Source of the DNA: Petrotoga mexicana DSM 14811
GTDB lineage: Bacteria > Thermotogota > Thermotogae > Petrotogales > Petrotogaceae
Assembly: GCF_002895565.1 (NCBI RefSeq)
Contig: NZ_AZRN01000012.1
Coordinates: forward strand, 124,001-188,000
Reading direction: 5' to 3'
DNA: 64,000 nucleotides
The notes beneath the pieces were generated by a model. That model ran no database searches. It saw nothing but the letters and a program-made list of their open reading frames with translations, and was not told where the DNA came from. Made by a program: the position numbers and the translations under genes. Shown here in pieces: positions 32,907-41,861 of this stretch (position 1 is its first letter; every line of letters begins with the position of its first letter).

Positions 32907-34811
32907 GTGGCTGAAAATAAAAAATATGTAGAACTCCTATGGGCAGGAAAATATAACAAAATTGACTTGAGTGAAAAGATGCCCATTGAAAAACCAAATC
33001 TTCCATTTCAGACTATTGAGACGGTGAATAAGCCAAGAGCCAAAGGAGGAAACTCGCTTTCACTTTTTCCAGAGGATAAATATCCTGAAAACTATCCAAA
33101 GGATTGGAAGAATTTACTCATTTGGGGAGATAACAAATTGGTGATGTCTTCGTTGATAAAGCAAGGCTGGGCTGGAAAAATTAATTTAATCTACATTGAT
33201 CCGCCGTTTTTTACGGGTGCGGATTTTTCTGTGAAAACAAAAGTTGGGGAGGAGAAAATAGAAAAAGAGCCTTCAATTATAGAAGAACGAGCTTACAAAG
33301 ACACATGGAGCAATGGTATCGCTTCATATCTAAAGTATATGTATGAGCGATTAGTTTTAATGAGGGAGTTGCTGGCTGAGGACGGTTCTATTTATGTCCA
33401 TTTGGATTGGCATGTAGAACATTATGTCAAAGTAATGATGGATGAAATTTTTGGGTATGGAGGAGAGGGTAAACCGGGATTCCGGAGCGAAATATTATGG
33501 GCTTATAGAACTGGTGGAGCACCAGGTAAAGACCCCGGTTTTTCTAAAAAGCATGATGTAATACTATTTTATTCCAAATCAGATAAACCAAAGTTTAACA
33601 AATTCAAAGAGAGAATTTATTATGAAAAAGCATTCTTCACTTCACAGAAAGACGAGGCTGGTAGATATTATGCTGATGTGATTCTTCGGGATGTATTGGA
33701 AGATGAGATTAATCTTGTTATTGACAATAGATTATCAAAAATAAGCGTGAAACCTGTAATTAATGTTTCATCTGAAAGATTGGATTTTGATACTCAAAAA
33801 CCAGAAGGCTTACTTCAAATATTGGTTATGGCAGCAACAAATCCCGGAGACATCGTTGCAGATTTCTTCTGTGGTTCAGGCACAACCTTAGCGGTTGCTG
33901 AAAAACTTGGCAGGCGATGGATAGGCTCAGATTTATCCAAGTTTGCAATCCAAGTTACAAGAAAAAGGCTTTTAGATATTCACAATTCAAAAGATCTGAT
34001 AGAAGAAAAGAAAAATAAATATGGTCAGCCCGCAAGGCCTTTTGAACTCTGGAACATTGGAAACTATGAAACTGTTTATTGGCAGGAGAGAGAAGATGAA
34101 TATCTTGCCTTTATGCTCAAACTTTATCAGGCACAACCTTTAACTGGTTTTAAATATTTACATGGAAGAAAAGGAGACAGAGCAGTTCATATAGGACCTT
34201 TGAACGCTCCTGTTACGATGGAAGAAGTTGAAAAAGTAGTAATTGAATGTAGGGCAAACAACTTCAATAAGGCAGATGTTCTTGGCTGGGAATGGAGTTA
34301 TGAAGTTAATGAACTCGCCAAAGCATTGGCAAAGAAGAACGATGTTGATTTAAGGCTTGTTCAGATTCCTTCTGTAAATGAAATAAAATCATCGCTTGTT
34401 GGTTTTGATTTGCAGTTATTGAAGATTCCGGACCAGATTGTTGAAAAAGAGTTATCAAAATATATTAAATTCCCAGAGGTTGCATATCTCGAAATTGACA
34501 CTAAAACGAATGGAAATGAAGTCGTACTCAAAATCACTGATTTCCAAATCCCACCCACAGGAGAACTCGCAGAGATTGCCAGTAAAGTAAAAGACTCAAG
34601 GGAACTCATAGATTACTGGGCAATTGATTGGGATTACAAAGGCGATACCTTTCACAATCAATGGCAGAGTTTCAGGGTGAAAAAGAATCCTAAAGTCGAT
34701 TATGAGGCAAAACACAAATACGATGAAGCAGGCGAATACCAGATAATGGTTAAGGTGGTGGATGTTTTTGGGAATGACACGAATAAGGTTTTGAAGGTGA
34801 TGATAAAATGA
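32907..34811 (+). CDS. Type III restriction-modification methyltransferase (Mod)
   Basis: 634 residues. An N6-adenine (beta-class) DNA methyltransferase: the catalytic DPPF motif (IDPPFFTGADF, about residue 100) comes before the S-adenosylmethionine motif ADFFCGSGTTLAVAEKLGRRWIGSD. The C-terminal 40 residues (KYDEAGEYQIMVKVVDVFGND) look like a PKD/Ig-type beta domain. It would methylate one strand of an asymmetric site and give the complex its specificity. The GTG at 32907 has GAGGTGA six bases upstream; the longer frame from 32847 lacks a site. It overlaps res by four bases. The target sequence cannot be predicted. Confidence 0.88.
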   Translation: MAENKKYVELLWAGKYNKIDLSEKMPIEKPNLPFQTIETVNKPRAKGGNSLSLFPEDKYPENYPKDWKNLLIWGDNKLVMSSLIKQGWAGKINLIYIDPPFFTGADFSVKTKVGEEKIEKEPSIIEERAYKDTWSNGIASYLKYMYERLVLMRELLAEDGSIYVHLDWHVEHYVKVMMDEIFGYGGEGKPGFRSEILWAYRTGGAPGKDPGFSKKHDVILFYSKSDKPKFNKFKERIYYEKAFFTSQKDEAGRYYADVILRDVLEDEINLVIDNRLSKISVKPVINVSSERLDFDTQKPEGLLQILVMAATNPGDIVADFFCGSGTTLAVAEKLGRRWIGSDLSKFAIQVTRKRLLDIHNSKDLIEEKKNKYGQPARPFELWNIGNYETVYWQEREDEYLAFMLKLYQAQPLTGFKYLHGRKGDRAVHIGPLNAPVTMEEVEKVVIECRANNFNKADVLGWEWSYEVNELAKALAKKNDVDLRLVQIPSVNEIKSSLVGFDLQLLKIPDQIVEKELSKYIKFPEVAYLEIDTKTNGNEVVLKITDFQIPPTGELAEIASKVKDSRELIDYWAIDWDYKGDTFHNQWQSFRVKKNPKVDYEAKHKYDEAGEYQIMVKVVDVFGNDTNKVLKVMIK

Positions 34812-37360
34812 GACCTACTGATCTTTTACAACCCGAACAGAGACGCCCAAGTAAGGCATATTTAGTCAACGAACTCCGAAAAGCAGTATACACATGGCGA
34901 GAAGAAGGCTATCCAAAAGTTACACCCACAACAAAAAGGCTTCTGCAGTTTTGGTTTGAAGAAGACCATTTAGTAGAAAAAGAGTTCTTTCAATTCTGGT
35001 TTTGTCAGAGGGAAGCTATTGAAACGCTGATATACGTTTATGAAGTAATGAAAAAACGGAATTTCATTGATATAGCAAGGGATTTCGGTGCCGGACCTAT
35101 ACAAGGTTATGACCCCTCCTATGATCAATATCCACTTTATGCCTTCAAAATGGCTACAGGTTCTGGTAAGACCTATGTAATGGCATTGAGCATTGTTTGG
35201 CAGTATTTCAATTATAAGAAAGAGAACAAAGATGATTATACCTCAAAGTATCTGCTCATAGCAGGAGAAAAAAATGTAATTTATGATAGGCTGACAAGAG
35301 ATTTCAAAGATGGCAAGATTTTCCGAGAATTGCCGCTTATTCCTCTTGAGTGGCAAGAGGAGTTCGACTTGAAAGTGATCCTTAAGGAGGATCCAATCCA
35401 TATAATTCCAGAAGCAGTGTTGTTTTTGACCAATATTCAACAGTTAGAACAAAGGGAGAGTAAAAAGAAAGAAGTAGAGCAGTATATAGATAAAGTTATG
35501 GAATTGCCTGAGGTTTATAATGTTTCCGATATCTATCAGGAAAACAGGATAAAAGAGGTTCTTACCACTTGCCCTAATATAATGATCTTGAAAGATGAAG
35601 CCCACCACATATACAGTTTTGAAAAGGCATGGAAGAAGATACTTTTGGAACTTAACAAAGACTTGGTCTCTCAATATGGCAAAGGCATCAATATGGAACT
35701 CGATTTTTCTGCCACGCCCAAAACTGAAAATGGAGCTTTATTTCCATGGATCATTGTTGATTTTTCATTGAAAGAAGCCATAGAAATGAATATCGTGAAA
35801 TTGCCGCTGAAGGGGCTTGTAAAGGGTGCTAAAGAAATCGCTTCTAAAAAAACAGTTGAGAGATACAGAGCTTGGATTGATGCGGGAATAAGAAGATGGA
35901 GGGAATACAAGGATAAATTAAAGCCCTTATCAAAAAAGCCAGTACTGTTCTTTCAGTGCCCAGAAAATGAAGAGGCAGATGAGATATATGAGTATCTGAA
36001 CTCTGCTGTTCCAGACCTTAAAGATAAGGTATTATTGATACATACAAATAGCACTGGAGAAGTTAAAAAAGCAGATCTATCTAAAGCGAGAGAGTTTGCA
36101 AAGACAATTGATGATCCAGATCCTGAAAAAAATCCATACGAAGCAATAGTAAGCACAATGATGTTAAATGAGGGATGGGACGTTAGAAATGTAAATGTGA
36201 TTGTGGGACTTCGATCTTACACATCAAAAAGGAAGGTGCTCCCAGAACAAGTTATAGGAAGAGGTTTAAGAAAAATGTTTCTTGAAGAAGATGCAAATGT
36301 TGATGAATCAATAAACATCCTCGAAGTTATTGGACCACCAGGCTTGATGGATATTCTTGAGGAATTAGAAACCCAAGAGGGTATCAAGTTCGCTGAATTC
36401 GATACTGGAAAATCCCTTAATTTAACAACTATATATGTAGATGAGAATAAGCTGGATAAAGATATCGAGATTCCTGTGCTCTCTCCGAGGATTCTCCTGA
36501 GGGAATTTCAATTGGAGGAGGTTGAGGTTGATAAATTACCTCCGCTTGCAATACCATTAGAAAACAAAATCTTAGAAATGGAATATGTGGCTGTAGATAT
36601 GCTAAAAGGAATGGAAATTATAAAAAGAAAATGGGATTTGCCTGTACCGCAGGATTCAAAAAGTGTCATTGCCTATTATACTGACCAGATACTCAAGCAG
36701 TTGAAAATAAGAGGAGCATTTTCTAGTTTTTACCCCCTCGTAAAAAAATATGTCATGGAAAAATTATTCAGCGAAAAAGTTGACCTCGATGACCCAAGAG
36801 TTCTTTATATGTTAAGTTCTCCTGAGGTTCAGGAGAGGTTAACAAGATTGTTTGTAGAAGCATTCAAAAATATGACTTTTATAGAAATGGAGCCAGAAAA
36901 GATATATTTTATTAAACTTTCAGACACGTCTCCTTTCCCCTCGTCAAAAATGGTTTATCCTGCCGATAGATGTATCTTCAACTATGTTCCTTGCGATAAC
37001 GATTTTGAATTGGATTTTGCCAAGTTTCTAGACAGAGCTGAAGATGTGTTAGCGTTCAGTAAAATAGTTCCCAAAATTGGTTTTTTTGTAGAATATAGAG
37101 ATTCTGATGGAAATCTTAAGTTATACTATCCGGATTTCGTCATATTGACAGACAAGAACGAACGTTTGATTGTTGAAACAAAGGGTAGGGAAGATGTCGA
37201 TGTTAAACACAAAGACAAAAGAATGAAATTGTGGTGTGAAGATGCTACTAAAATTACAAAAAGTAAATGGATTTTCATACGAATAAATCAAGAGGATTTT
37301 GAGAAATATAGATTTAAAAGCATTGAAGAGTTGACTTCAACTCTAAAAGATGTCGGGTGA
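34808..37360 (+). CDS. Type III restriction endonuclease (Res), helicase plus nuclease
   Basis: 850 residues. A superfamily 2 translocase: Walker A with Lys121 in KMATGSGKTYVMA, motif II KDEAHHIYSF, motif III DFSATPK, motif VI QVIGRGLRKMF. The C-terminus carries a PD-(D/E)XK nuclease: YYPDFVILTDKNERLIVETKGRED. With Mod it forms a complete ATP-dependent type III system that cuts unmethylated DNA such as phage genomes. Its ATG overlaps the Mod stop (ATGA). Both genes look intact. Confidence 0.88.
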   Translation: MRPTDLLQPEQRRPSKAYLVNELRKAVYTWREEGYPKVTPTTKRLLQFWFEEDHLVEKEFFQFWFCQREAIETLIYVYEVMKKRNFIDIARDFGAGPIQGYDPSYDQYPLYAFKMATGSGKTYVMALSIVWQYFNYKKENKDDYTSKYLLIAGEKNVIYDRLTRDFKDGKIFRELPLIPLEWQEEFDLKVILKEDPIHIIPEAVLFLTNIQQLEQRESKKKEVEQYIDKVMELPEVYNVSDIYQENRIKEVLTTCPNIMILKDEAHHIYSFEKAWKKILLELNKDLVSQYGKGINMELDFSATPKTENGALFPWIIVDFSLKEAIEMNIVKLPLKGLVKGAKEIASKKTVERYRAWIDAGIRRWREYKDKLKPLSKKPVLFFQCPENEEADEIYEYLNSAVPDLKDKVLLIHTNSTGEVKKADLSKAREFAKTIDDPDPEKNPYEAIVSTMMLNEGWDVRNVNVIVGLRSYTSKRKVLPEQVIGRGLRKMFLEEDANVDESINILEVIGPPGLMDILEELETQEGIKFAEFDTGKSLNLTTIYVDENKLDKDIEIPVLSPRILLREFQLEEVEVDKLPPLAIPLENKILEMEYVAVDMLKGMEIIKRKWDLPVPQDSKSVIAYYTDQILKQLKIRGAFSSFYPLVKKYVMEKLFSEKVDLDDPRVLYMLSSPEVQERLTRLFVEAFKNMTFIEMEPEKIYFIKLSDTSPFPSSKMVYPADRCIFNYVPCDNDFELDFAKFLDRAEDVLAFSKIVPKIGFFVEYRDSDGNLKLYYPDFVILTDKNERLIVETKGREDVDVKHKDKRMKLWCEDATKITKSKWIFIRINQEDFEKYRFKSIEELTSTLKDVG

Positions 37361-37693
37361 TATCAATATCAAAAACCAACGAGGTGGTCTTCGAATGAGC
37401 CACTTACCCGTTGCTGTTGAAACCTTTTATTTTCTTATATAGCTTTGTTAGAATTGATCATACAACACAGAATATAAAGTTCACTTTTCTTACAGAATTA
37501 CTATTTTGTGTTATAACTGTGAATATGCTCCTTACATGCTATAAAAGTAAAATTCAATTTGATAGAATTTTTCAATCAAAATCGTTGTTCTTTGAAAGTT
37601 ATACTTTAGTTCGTTTCACAAAATTATGGTTAAGAAAAACGAAATAGGAACAAAGGATTGAATAATCATGTACCGTTAGGAAAGAGATAAAAA

Positions 37694-37876
37694 ATGACAA
37701 CGTACTTGCTATTAAAAAATCCTAACAACCTTACTAAGAAAGATAAAGTTAGACTCGATGAATTGATGGAATATCAACACCTTGACACAGTTCAAGCCTA
37801 CGGATTGGTACTTGAATTTAAGAAGATGTTCGATTACAAGAAACCTTCTTATATAGCTAAGTATTTTAAAAGATAG
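37694..37876 (+). pseudogene. ISL3-family transposase remnant
   Basis: 60 residues containing YLLLKNPNNLTKKDKVRLDEL, then a segment AYGLVLEFKKMFDYKKP. The LLLKNPENLT..Q...L..L pattern, followed by an A..LKE.F...W... helix, is typical of the central DDE domain of ISL3 (IS204/IS1001/IS1165) transposases, whose full length is around 400 residues. An in-frame stop lies directly upstream and another directly downstream, and no inverted repeats were seen. It is a dead fragment that shows past insertion here. Confidence 0.7.
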
Positions 37877-37973
37877 TATGAAAAGGTAATGAAATCAAAT
37901 ATACTCGATGAAAATGGTCGATACCTCTATCCTATGCCACTAAATAAATGATGTTATAGCTCAGAAAAAAACC

Positions 37974-38108
37974 CTATTTGTATAAGTATAATTTAATCCT
38001 TCTAACAGTCCATATATACTCCTTTGGTGCTATTTGCAATCCCGCAGTCTCACCTTTGCTATTGTTATGGTGAAAACTCACATACGCCGGAACCTCATGG
38101 CTATGCCT
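37974..38108 (-). pseudogene. Unidentified coding remnant on the minus strand
   Basis: An open stretch of 44 codons ends in TAG at 37974-37976 and reads ...HEVPAYVSFHHNN, then SKGETAGLQIAPKEYIWTV, RRIKLYLYK. Its balanced composition differs from the AT-rich noise around it. It has no start and a stop lies directly upstream. I do not recognise the family; it may be another mobile-element remnant. Confidence 0.3.
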
Positions 38109-38149
38109 TCAGAGGTAGGCAATAAAAGAGATTAAAAACATAAAATTAA

Positions 38150-38270
38150 CAAAATTTTAGAAATAAAAGATTTTTAAAAATAAGATTTTGATTTAAAAAG
38201 AGCAACAAGGCAAAAACTTCTCTATTTTTGTGAGCCGGATGCGTGCTAAGAGGTACTAAAACAGATCTGA
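38150..38270 (+). repeat. Decayed copy D of the interspersed repeat
   Basis: The order of motifs follows copy C and its 3' flank: ATTTTAGAAATAAAAG, AATAAGATTTTGATTTAAAAA, GGCAAAAACTTCTC, then GTGAGCCGGATGCGTGCTAA and ACTAAAACAG. Matching pieces at 31515-31560 are TTTTAGAAATAAGATTTTGAA and GGGCGAAGCCCTCCC, and copy A ends CGCTAAAACAGG. Many mismatches, so an old copy. Confidence 0.45.
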
Positions 38271-38385
38271 TGAAACTTAGAATGAAGGACGTATTTTTAA
38301 AATTTTCGAATTCTAGAAATATGGTTTCAATCGAGTTTCATATTTTTTAAAGGGAGTAATAGAATTGTTTGGGGAGGTTTAAGAT

Positions 38386-39501
38386 ATGTCTAAATCTGTT
38401 TCAAATACTGATAGGATAGCAAAAGTTTTTACTGATTACTGTGCTAGTAAAAACTACCAAGTCAAACAAACTTCAGAGGAAAAAGATTTGAGGCTTGATA
38501 TATCAAACTATTACTATAGAACAATAGTAAAAATCTATTATACAGATAAGGTGCTAATTCAAGGTAAGCAAAACTTATTGAAGGATGAAATGGAAAATCT
38601 GAAATCTGATTATGAAAAAAATCCACAATCTTTTATTGGAGGTGAGATAAAAGAGATCAAATCGTGCACAACAAGATACGACATTATGCTAGTTGAACTC
38701 AGATCAAAAATAAAAGAATCTTTAAACACGCTTGAAGCAACAGTGGAAATTACCGAAAATCCAACCCCTGCTATTGAATATAGGGCTAAAATTGCTAGGA
38801 ACAATTTTTCTATAACTTTAACCCAATACAATAATGGCACCTTATTACTTCAAGGGAAAATGGATAAGCTTTTTGAGGATTGCTGTAACCTGATTGAAAG
38901 AATTGCTAACCCATCAGAGAAGGACGTGATAGCCAGATTCATATCAAGCGACGAAAAGAATTTGGAGTTTTTTGCAGCTAAATATACTCCTGAGCTCTTA
39001 GATATAGCTGAAGACAATGTAAAGAAAAAAATAGGCCTTGTTTATAATTATCTTGAGACTTATGATAGAAAATGGTTTGTAGCTTCCGAATGTCTCTGCT
39101 TAACTAAGATTCCTTTACCTGAGTTCTCCCCGTTGGTAATGCCTGCATCAAAGGCATTTGAGGGTTTTGTAAAAAAACTTCTTGTTGGGATAGGGCTTTT
39201 CGAACCAGGCTATTTCAATACAAAAAATGCAAATTTTTCGCCTCTGAATGATAGGAACAACCAAAGAAGAAAGACTATTTGTGAAAAAGAAACATACGCT
39301 GACACAATGCTCAAAAAAATTAGTCTGTGTCTCGATACGAACAGAAACTTTATGATGCATAGTGACGAGAGTAAAATTACCAAAGTTGATTCGCCAGAAA
39401 AAGCAGAGGAGAAGGTCAACAGCATATTTAAGGATACAAAAGAAATATTTGACTATTTTAATGACAATTATGATTTAATCTCCACAAGAAGAGATGAGTG
39501 A
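38386..39501 (+). CDS. RnlA-like HEPN ribonuclease toxin
   Basis: 371 residues. Residues 1-70 and about 115-175 look like two TBP-like domains (RTIVKIYYTDKVLIQGKQN; FSITLTQYNNGTLLLQGKM). The C-terminal part matches the Dmd-binding/HEPN domain of E. coli RnlA in pattern: KWFVASECLCLTKIPLPEF, a helix MPASKAFEGFVKKLLVGIG, then Arg320-Asn-Phe-Met-Met-His325, a canonical HEPN R-x4-H catalytic motif, followed by a long helix. RnlA is an mRNA-cleaving toxin acting in phage T4 defence, normally paired with RnlB. Here the next gene, overlapping by eight bases, is an RNase HIII instead. GGGGAGGTT precedes the ATG. The family assignment is by eye. Confidence 0.7.
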   Translation: MSKSVSNTDRIAKVFTDYCASKNYQVKQTSEEKDLRLDISNYYYRTIVKIYYTDKVLIQGKQNLLKDEMENLKSDYEKNPQSFIGGEIKEIKSCTTRYDIMLVELRSKIKESLNTLEATVEITENPTPAIEYRAKIARNNFSITLTQYNNGTLLLQGKMDKLFEDCCNLIERIANPSEKDVIARFISSDEKNLEFFAAKYTPELLDIAEDNVKKKIGLVYNYLETYDRKWFVASECLCLTKIPLPEFSPLVMPASKAFEGFVKKLLVGIGLFEPGYFNTKNANFSPLNDRNNQRRKTICEKETYADTMLKKISLCLDTNRNFMMHSDESKITKVDSPEKAEEKVNSIFKDTKEIFDYFNDNYDLISTRRDE

Positions 39502-40543
39502 TATGGAACAAAAAAATAGACTTCTTGAGAGTTATAAACATATAAGATCCGCACTAGAAAGCAACAATTTCATTGTATCTGATTGTAAAGAGATTGCTTA
39601 TGGTGTGCAGTTTACCGTCTCTACTCTTAACTGGTCTGGACTAATTAGAATTTATCAAAACGAGAAGGGTGTTTTGAAAATCGATTATTCGCAACTTAAT
39701 AGTAAAGCAAATGTGATAAAAATCCAAACTTTGATAGAAAGTAAAGAAATACCATCTGGTTCAAAAAATTTAAATAAAAATGTTGGACTAGGATTCCCTA
39801 TTATCGGCACAGATGAATCGGGGAAAGGTGATTTCTTCGGGCCCTTAGTTAGCGCTGGTGTCTATGTAAATGAGCAATCTGCAAAAAAATTGATTGAATG
39901 TGGCGTAAAGGATAGTAAGAAACTTAGCGATGCTAAGAACTTAGAACTTGCCCAGAAAGTAACTAAAATATGTAAAGGGCGCTTTGCGATTATTGAAATA
40001 TCTCCAGAAAAATACAATAGCTTATATGAGCAATTAAAAAAGGAAAAGAAAAGTCTAAATTCATTACTTGCCTGGGGACATGCAAAAGCTATAGAGGAAG
40101 TTCTTTCAAAAGTTGATTGTAAGGTTGCAATCGCTGATCAATTTGCAGACGAAAGCTTTATCCTTAGTAAACTTCAAGAAAGAGGTAAAAACCTGCGACT
40201 TATACAGATGCACAGAGCTGAACAAAACATAGCTGTGGCAGCAGCATCGATTCTAGCACGAGCAAGGTTTTTAGAAAAACTATCTAAACTATCAAATGAA
40301 TATAAAATAAACTTGTCTAAAGGTGTATCGCAGACAGTTATAGAAAGTGGGAAGAAGATTGTTGCCACATATGGAAAAGATATTCTCAGAAAAGTAGCCA
40401 AATTACATTTCAAAACAACTAATGATGTCCTTAACAAACAGTCGAAACGTAGAATATATATAACAGAACAAGTACAAATAGCTAATGAATTTAGAAAAAT
40501 AGGGGATTTTGAGGATGCATTTCCATTTGATAGATATTTATGA
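39494..40543 (+). CDS. RNase HIII-like protein paired with the RnlA-like toxin
   Basis: 349 residues. An N-terminal TBP-like domain (about residues 1-80) is followed by an RNase H fold of the HII/HIII type: GTDESGKGDFFGPLVSAGVYV with Asp107 and Glu108, KDSKKLSD, Asp215 in VAIADQF, and Glu243 in HRAEQNIAVAAASILAR. These are the four acidic residues expected in an active RNase HIII, which cuts RNA in RNA/DNA hybrids. About 30 residues longer than stand-alone RNase HIII. The ATG lies inside the toxin gene (8-base overlap); a second ATG at 39503 is possible. It occupies the antitoxin position, and in E. coli RNase HI is known to modulate RnlA. Confidence 0.85.
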   Translation: MSDMEQKNRLLESYKHIRSALESNNFIVSDCKEIAYGVQFTVSTLNWSGLIRIYQNEKGVLKIDYSQLNSKANVIKIQTLIESKEIPSGSKNLNKNVGLGFPIIGTDESGKGDFFGPLVSAGVYVNEQSAKKLIECGVKDSKKLSDAKNLELAQKVTKICKGRFAIIEISPEKYNSLYEQLKKEKKSLNSLLAWGHAKAIEEVLSKVDCKVAIADQFADESFILSKLQERGKNLRLIQMHRAEQNIAVAAASILARARFLEKLSKLSNEYKINLSKGVSQTVIESGKKIVATYGKDILRKVAKLHFKTTNDVLNKQSKRRIYITEQVQIANEFRKIGDFEDAFPFDRYL

Positions 40544-41133
40544 AAAGAAACAGAAAATGAGTTTGAGGGGGAAAACTTCTTCCCTGCATTAGGAAATTGG
40601 AACTACGGTTTATAGATAATAATTTTTGGTAGAAAAGTATTGAAAGAGAATGCTATGGAGAAGAAGAAATTAAAATTTTTCATAGCCAACTACTTTCAGA
40701 TGAAAAGCCTTATATTGCTCAATTTAGAAAATATAGTGTTTCCTTGCAAGACAAAAGTTTGATATTTGATAGAAGATTGGCATAATAGAAAAACTTTATT
40801 AAGTGAAAATTATAAGTCGGAGAATGAAAAAAATTAAAAAGATGGTAACATTATTTACTTATTTAATTCAACAAATTTTCTTTCCTCACATGACTATAAA
40901 AAAGAAATTATTGGGATTAAGAAAAAAGAAAAATGAAGATAATCTTTCGAAAATAGCAGGTAATTAAGGCGAGGCAAAATGAAGTTTTACACAGGCAATA
41001 ATGGAAAATAATAATATATTGTATAAAAAAGTTTCTTGTAATCGATGCGCACTTTGTTTTACTAATGGATATGTCAAACCATTCCAAAAATATGATAAAA
41101 TAAAAAAGAGAAAGCATATGAAGGAGTTAAGGG
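40544..41133. other. Decayed intergenic region at the right edge of the island
   Basis: 590 bases with no intact gene. Frames are broken by many stops (for example a piece reading NFFPALGNWNYGL then TAG near 40570-40620). Near the right end is a 48-base fragment related to the dipeptidase gene (41035-41082). A TAAAAT box (41096-41101) may serve the gene at 41134. Small leftward frames at 40917-41152 look like noise. Confidence 0.6.
41035..41082 (+). pseudogene. Fragment of a second M19 dipeptidase gene
   Basis: This 48-base stretch reads LVIDAHFVLLMDMSNH and aligns with codons for LVIDAHFDLLMDVANQ at 31732-31779 in the same frame, with 38 of 48 bases identical. Several changes are silent third-position transitions, which indicates a diverged homologous copy. 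The metal-binding Asp has become Val. Nothing recognisable remains on either side. Confidence 0.6.
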
Positions 41134-41835
41134 ATGCCAGGATATTTAACACACATTATCTTCGGTCATAAGATTTTTCCAAACAGTTTGAAAAATGTGA
41201 AAATGTTTAACCTTGGACTGATGGGTCCTGATATCTTTTATTACAATATTTCTGATCCCAAATATCACATTATTGGTGAAACGTTGCATAATGTTGATTT
41301 AACAAGGTTAATAGAAGAACTTCAAAAGGAAAGCCCAGAGTATGCATTGGGTTTATACTTGCATTCTTATCTTGATATGAAAATACATCCACGAATCCAT
41401 ATTATAGAAAGAAACACTGGCAAATCACATACTAAAATAGAAACCTTGATCGATGCAGCTTTATTGAAAAAAGAATGGAACACCACTGTTTTCAGGTTAG
41501 ACAAGCATTTCTTCCCCAATAAATTACCAGCCAGGTTTATGAGAATCTTTGATGAAGTTCTTTACGAATATTACGAGGTAGAAGATGTAAATATTAAAAG
41601 TTTGTATGATGTTTTTTTGAAAAACTTTTTCTTCTTATACAAATGGTATCCTATTAAGGCGGTTGCTTCATATGTGCTCTACGTTGTTTCCATGGGAAGA
41701 TTCAATTACAAGGACTATTTTATATTTAGAACCCCTTCCTTGGATATTCTGAATGATTTTGGAATAGAAACATTGTGGAAGGAGTCTTTAGAGGAAATTG
41801 ATCAATTATTATCGAAAAAATTTGATCAAAACTAA
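41134..41835 (+). CDS. Zinc-dependent phospholipase C-like protein
   Basis: 233 residues. The N-terminus MPGYLTHIIFGHKIF, then FNLGLMGPDIFYYN and YALGLYLHSYLDMKIHPRIH, carry the spaced His and Asp residues of the zinc-dependent phospholipase C / S1-P1 nuclease fold (Zn_dep_PLPC). A further HTKIE.LID segment fits the remaining ligands. No signal peptide, unlike clostridial toxins, so it is likely a cytosolic member of unknown substrate. AAGGAGTTAAGGG precedes the ATG. Confidence 0.75.
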   Translation: MPGYLTHIIFGHKIFPNSLKNVKMFNLGLMGPDIFYYNISDPKYHIIGETLHNVDLTRLIEELQKESPEYALGLYLHSYLDMKIHPRIHIIERNTGKSHTKIETLIDAALLKKEWNTTVFRLDKHFFPNKLPARFMRIFDEVLYEYYEVEDVNIKSLYDVFLKNFFFLYKWYPIKAVASYVLYVVSMGRFNYKDYFIFRTPSLDILNDFGIETLWKESLEEIDQLLSKKFDQN

Positions 41836-41861
41836 CGAAAAAAGGGATGTGAAACTTTAAT

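Larger units (their letters stand above)
37361..38385. other. Decayed intergenic region within the defence island
   Basis: About 1 kb without an intact gene. Right after res there is a weak hairpin (CAACG 37377-37381 with CGTTG 37409-37413). 37411-37647 can be read as 78 residues but looks like random AT-rich sequence. Then come an ISL3 transposase remnant (37694-37876), a coding-like remnant on the minus strand (37974-38108) and a decayed copy of the interspersed repeat (about 38150-38270). The stretch before 38386 supplies GGGGAGGTT as ribosome site of the next gene. Confidence 0.7.

Noticed and set aside
37411-37647. 78-residue reading frame after res
   Set aside because: Composition follows AT-rich noise, there is no ribosome site and no recognisable motif.
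40917-41152. Two overlapping minus-strand frames of 62-66 residues
   Set aside because: Hydrophobic and low complexity, no ribosome site, located over the decayed dipeptidase fragment.
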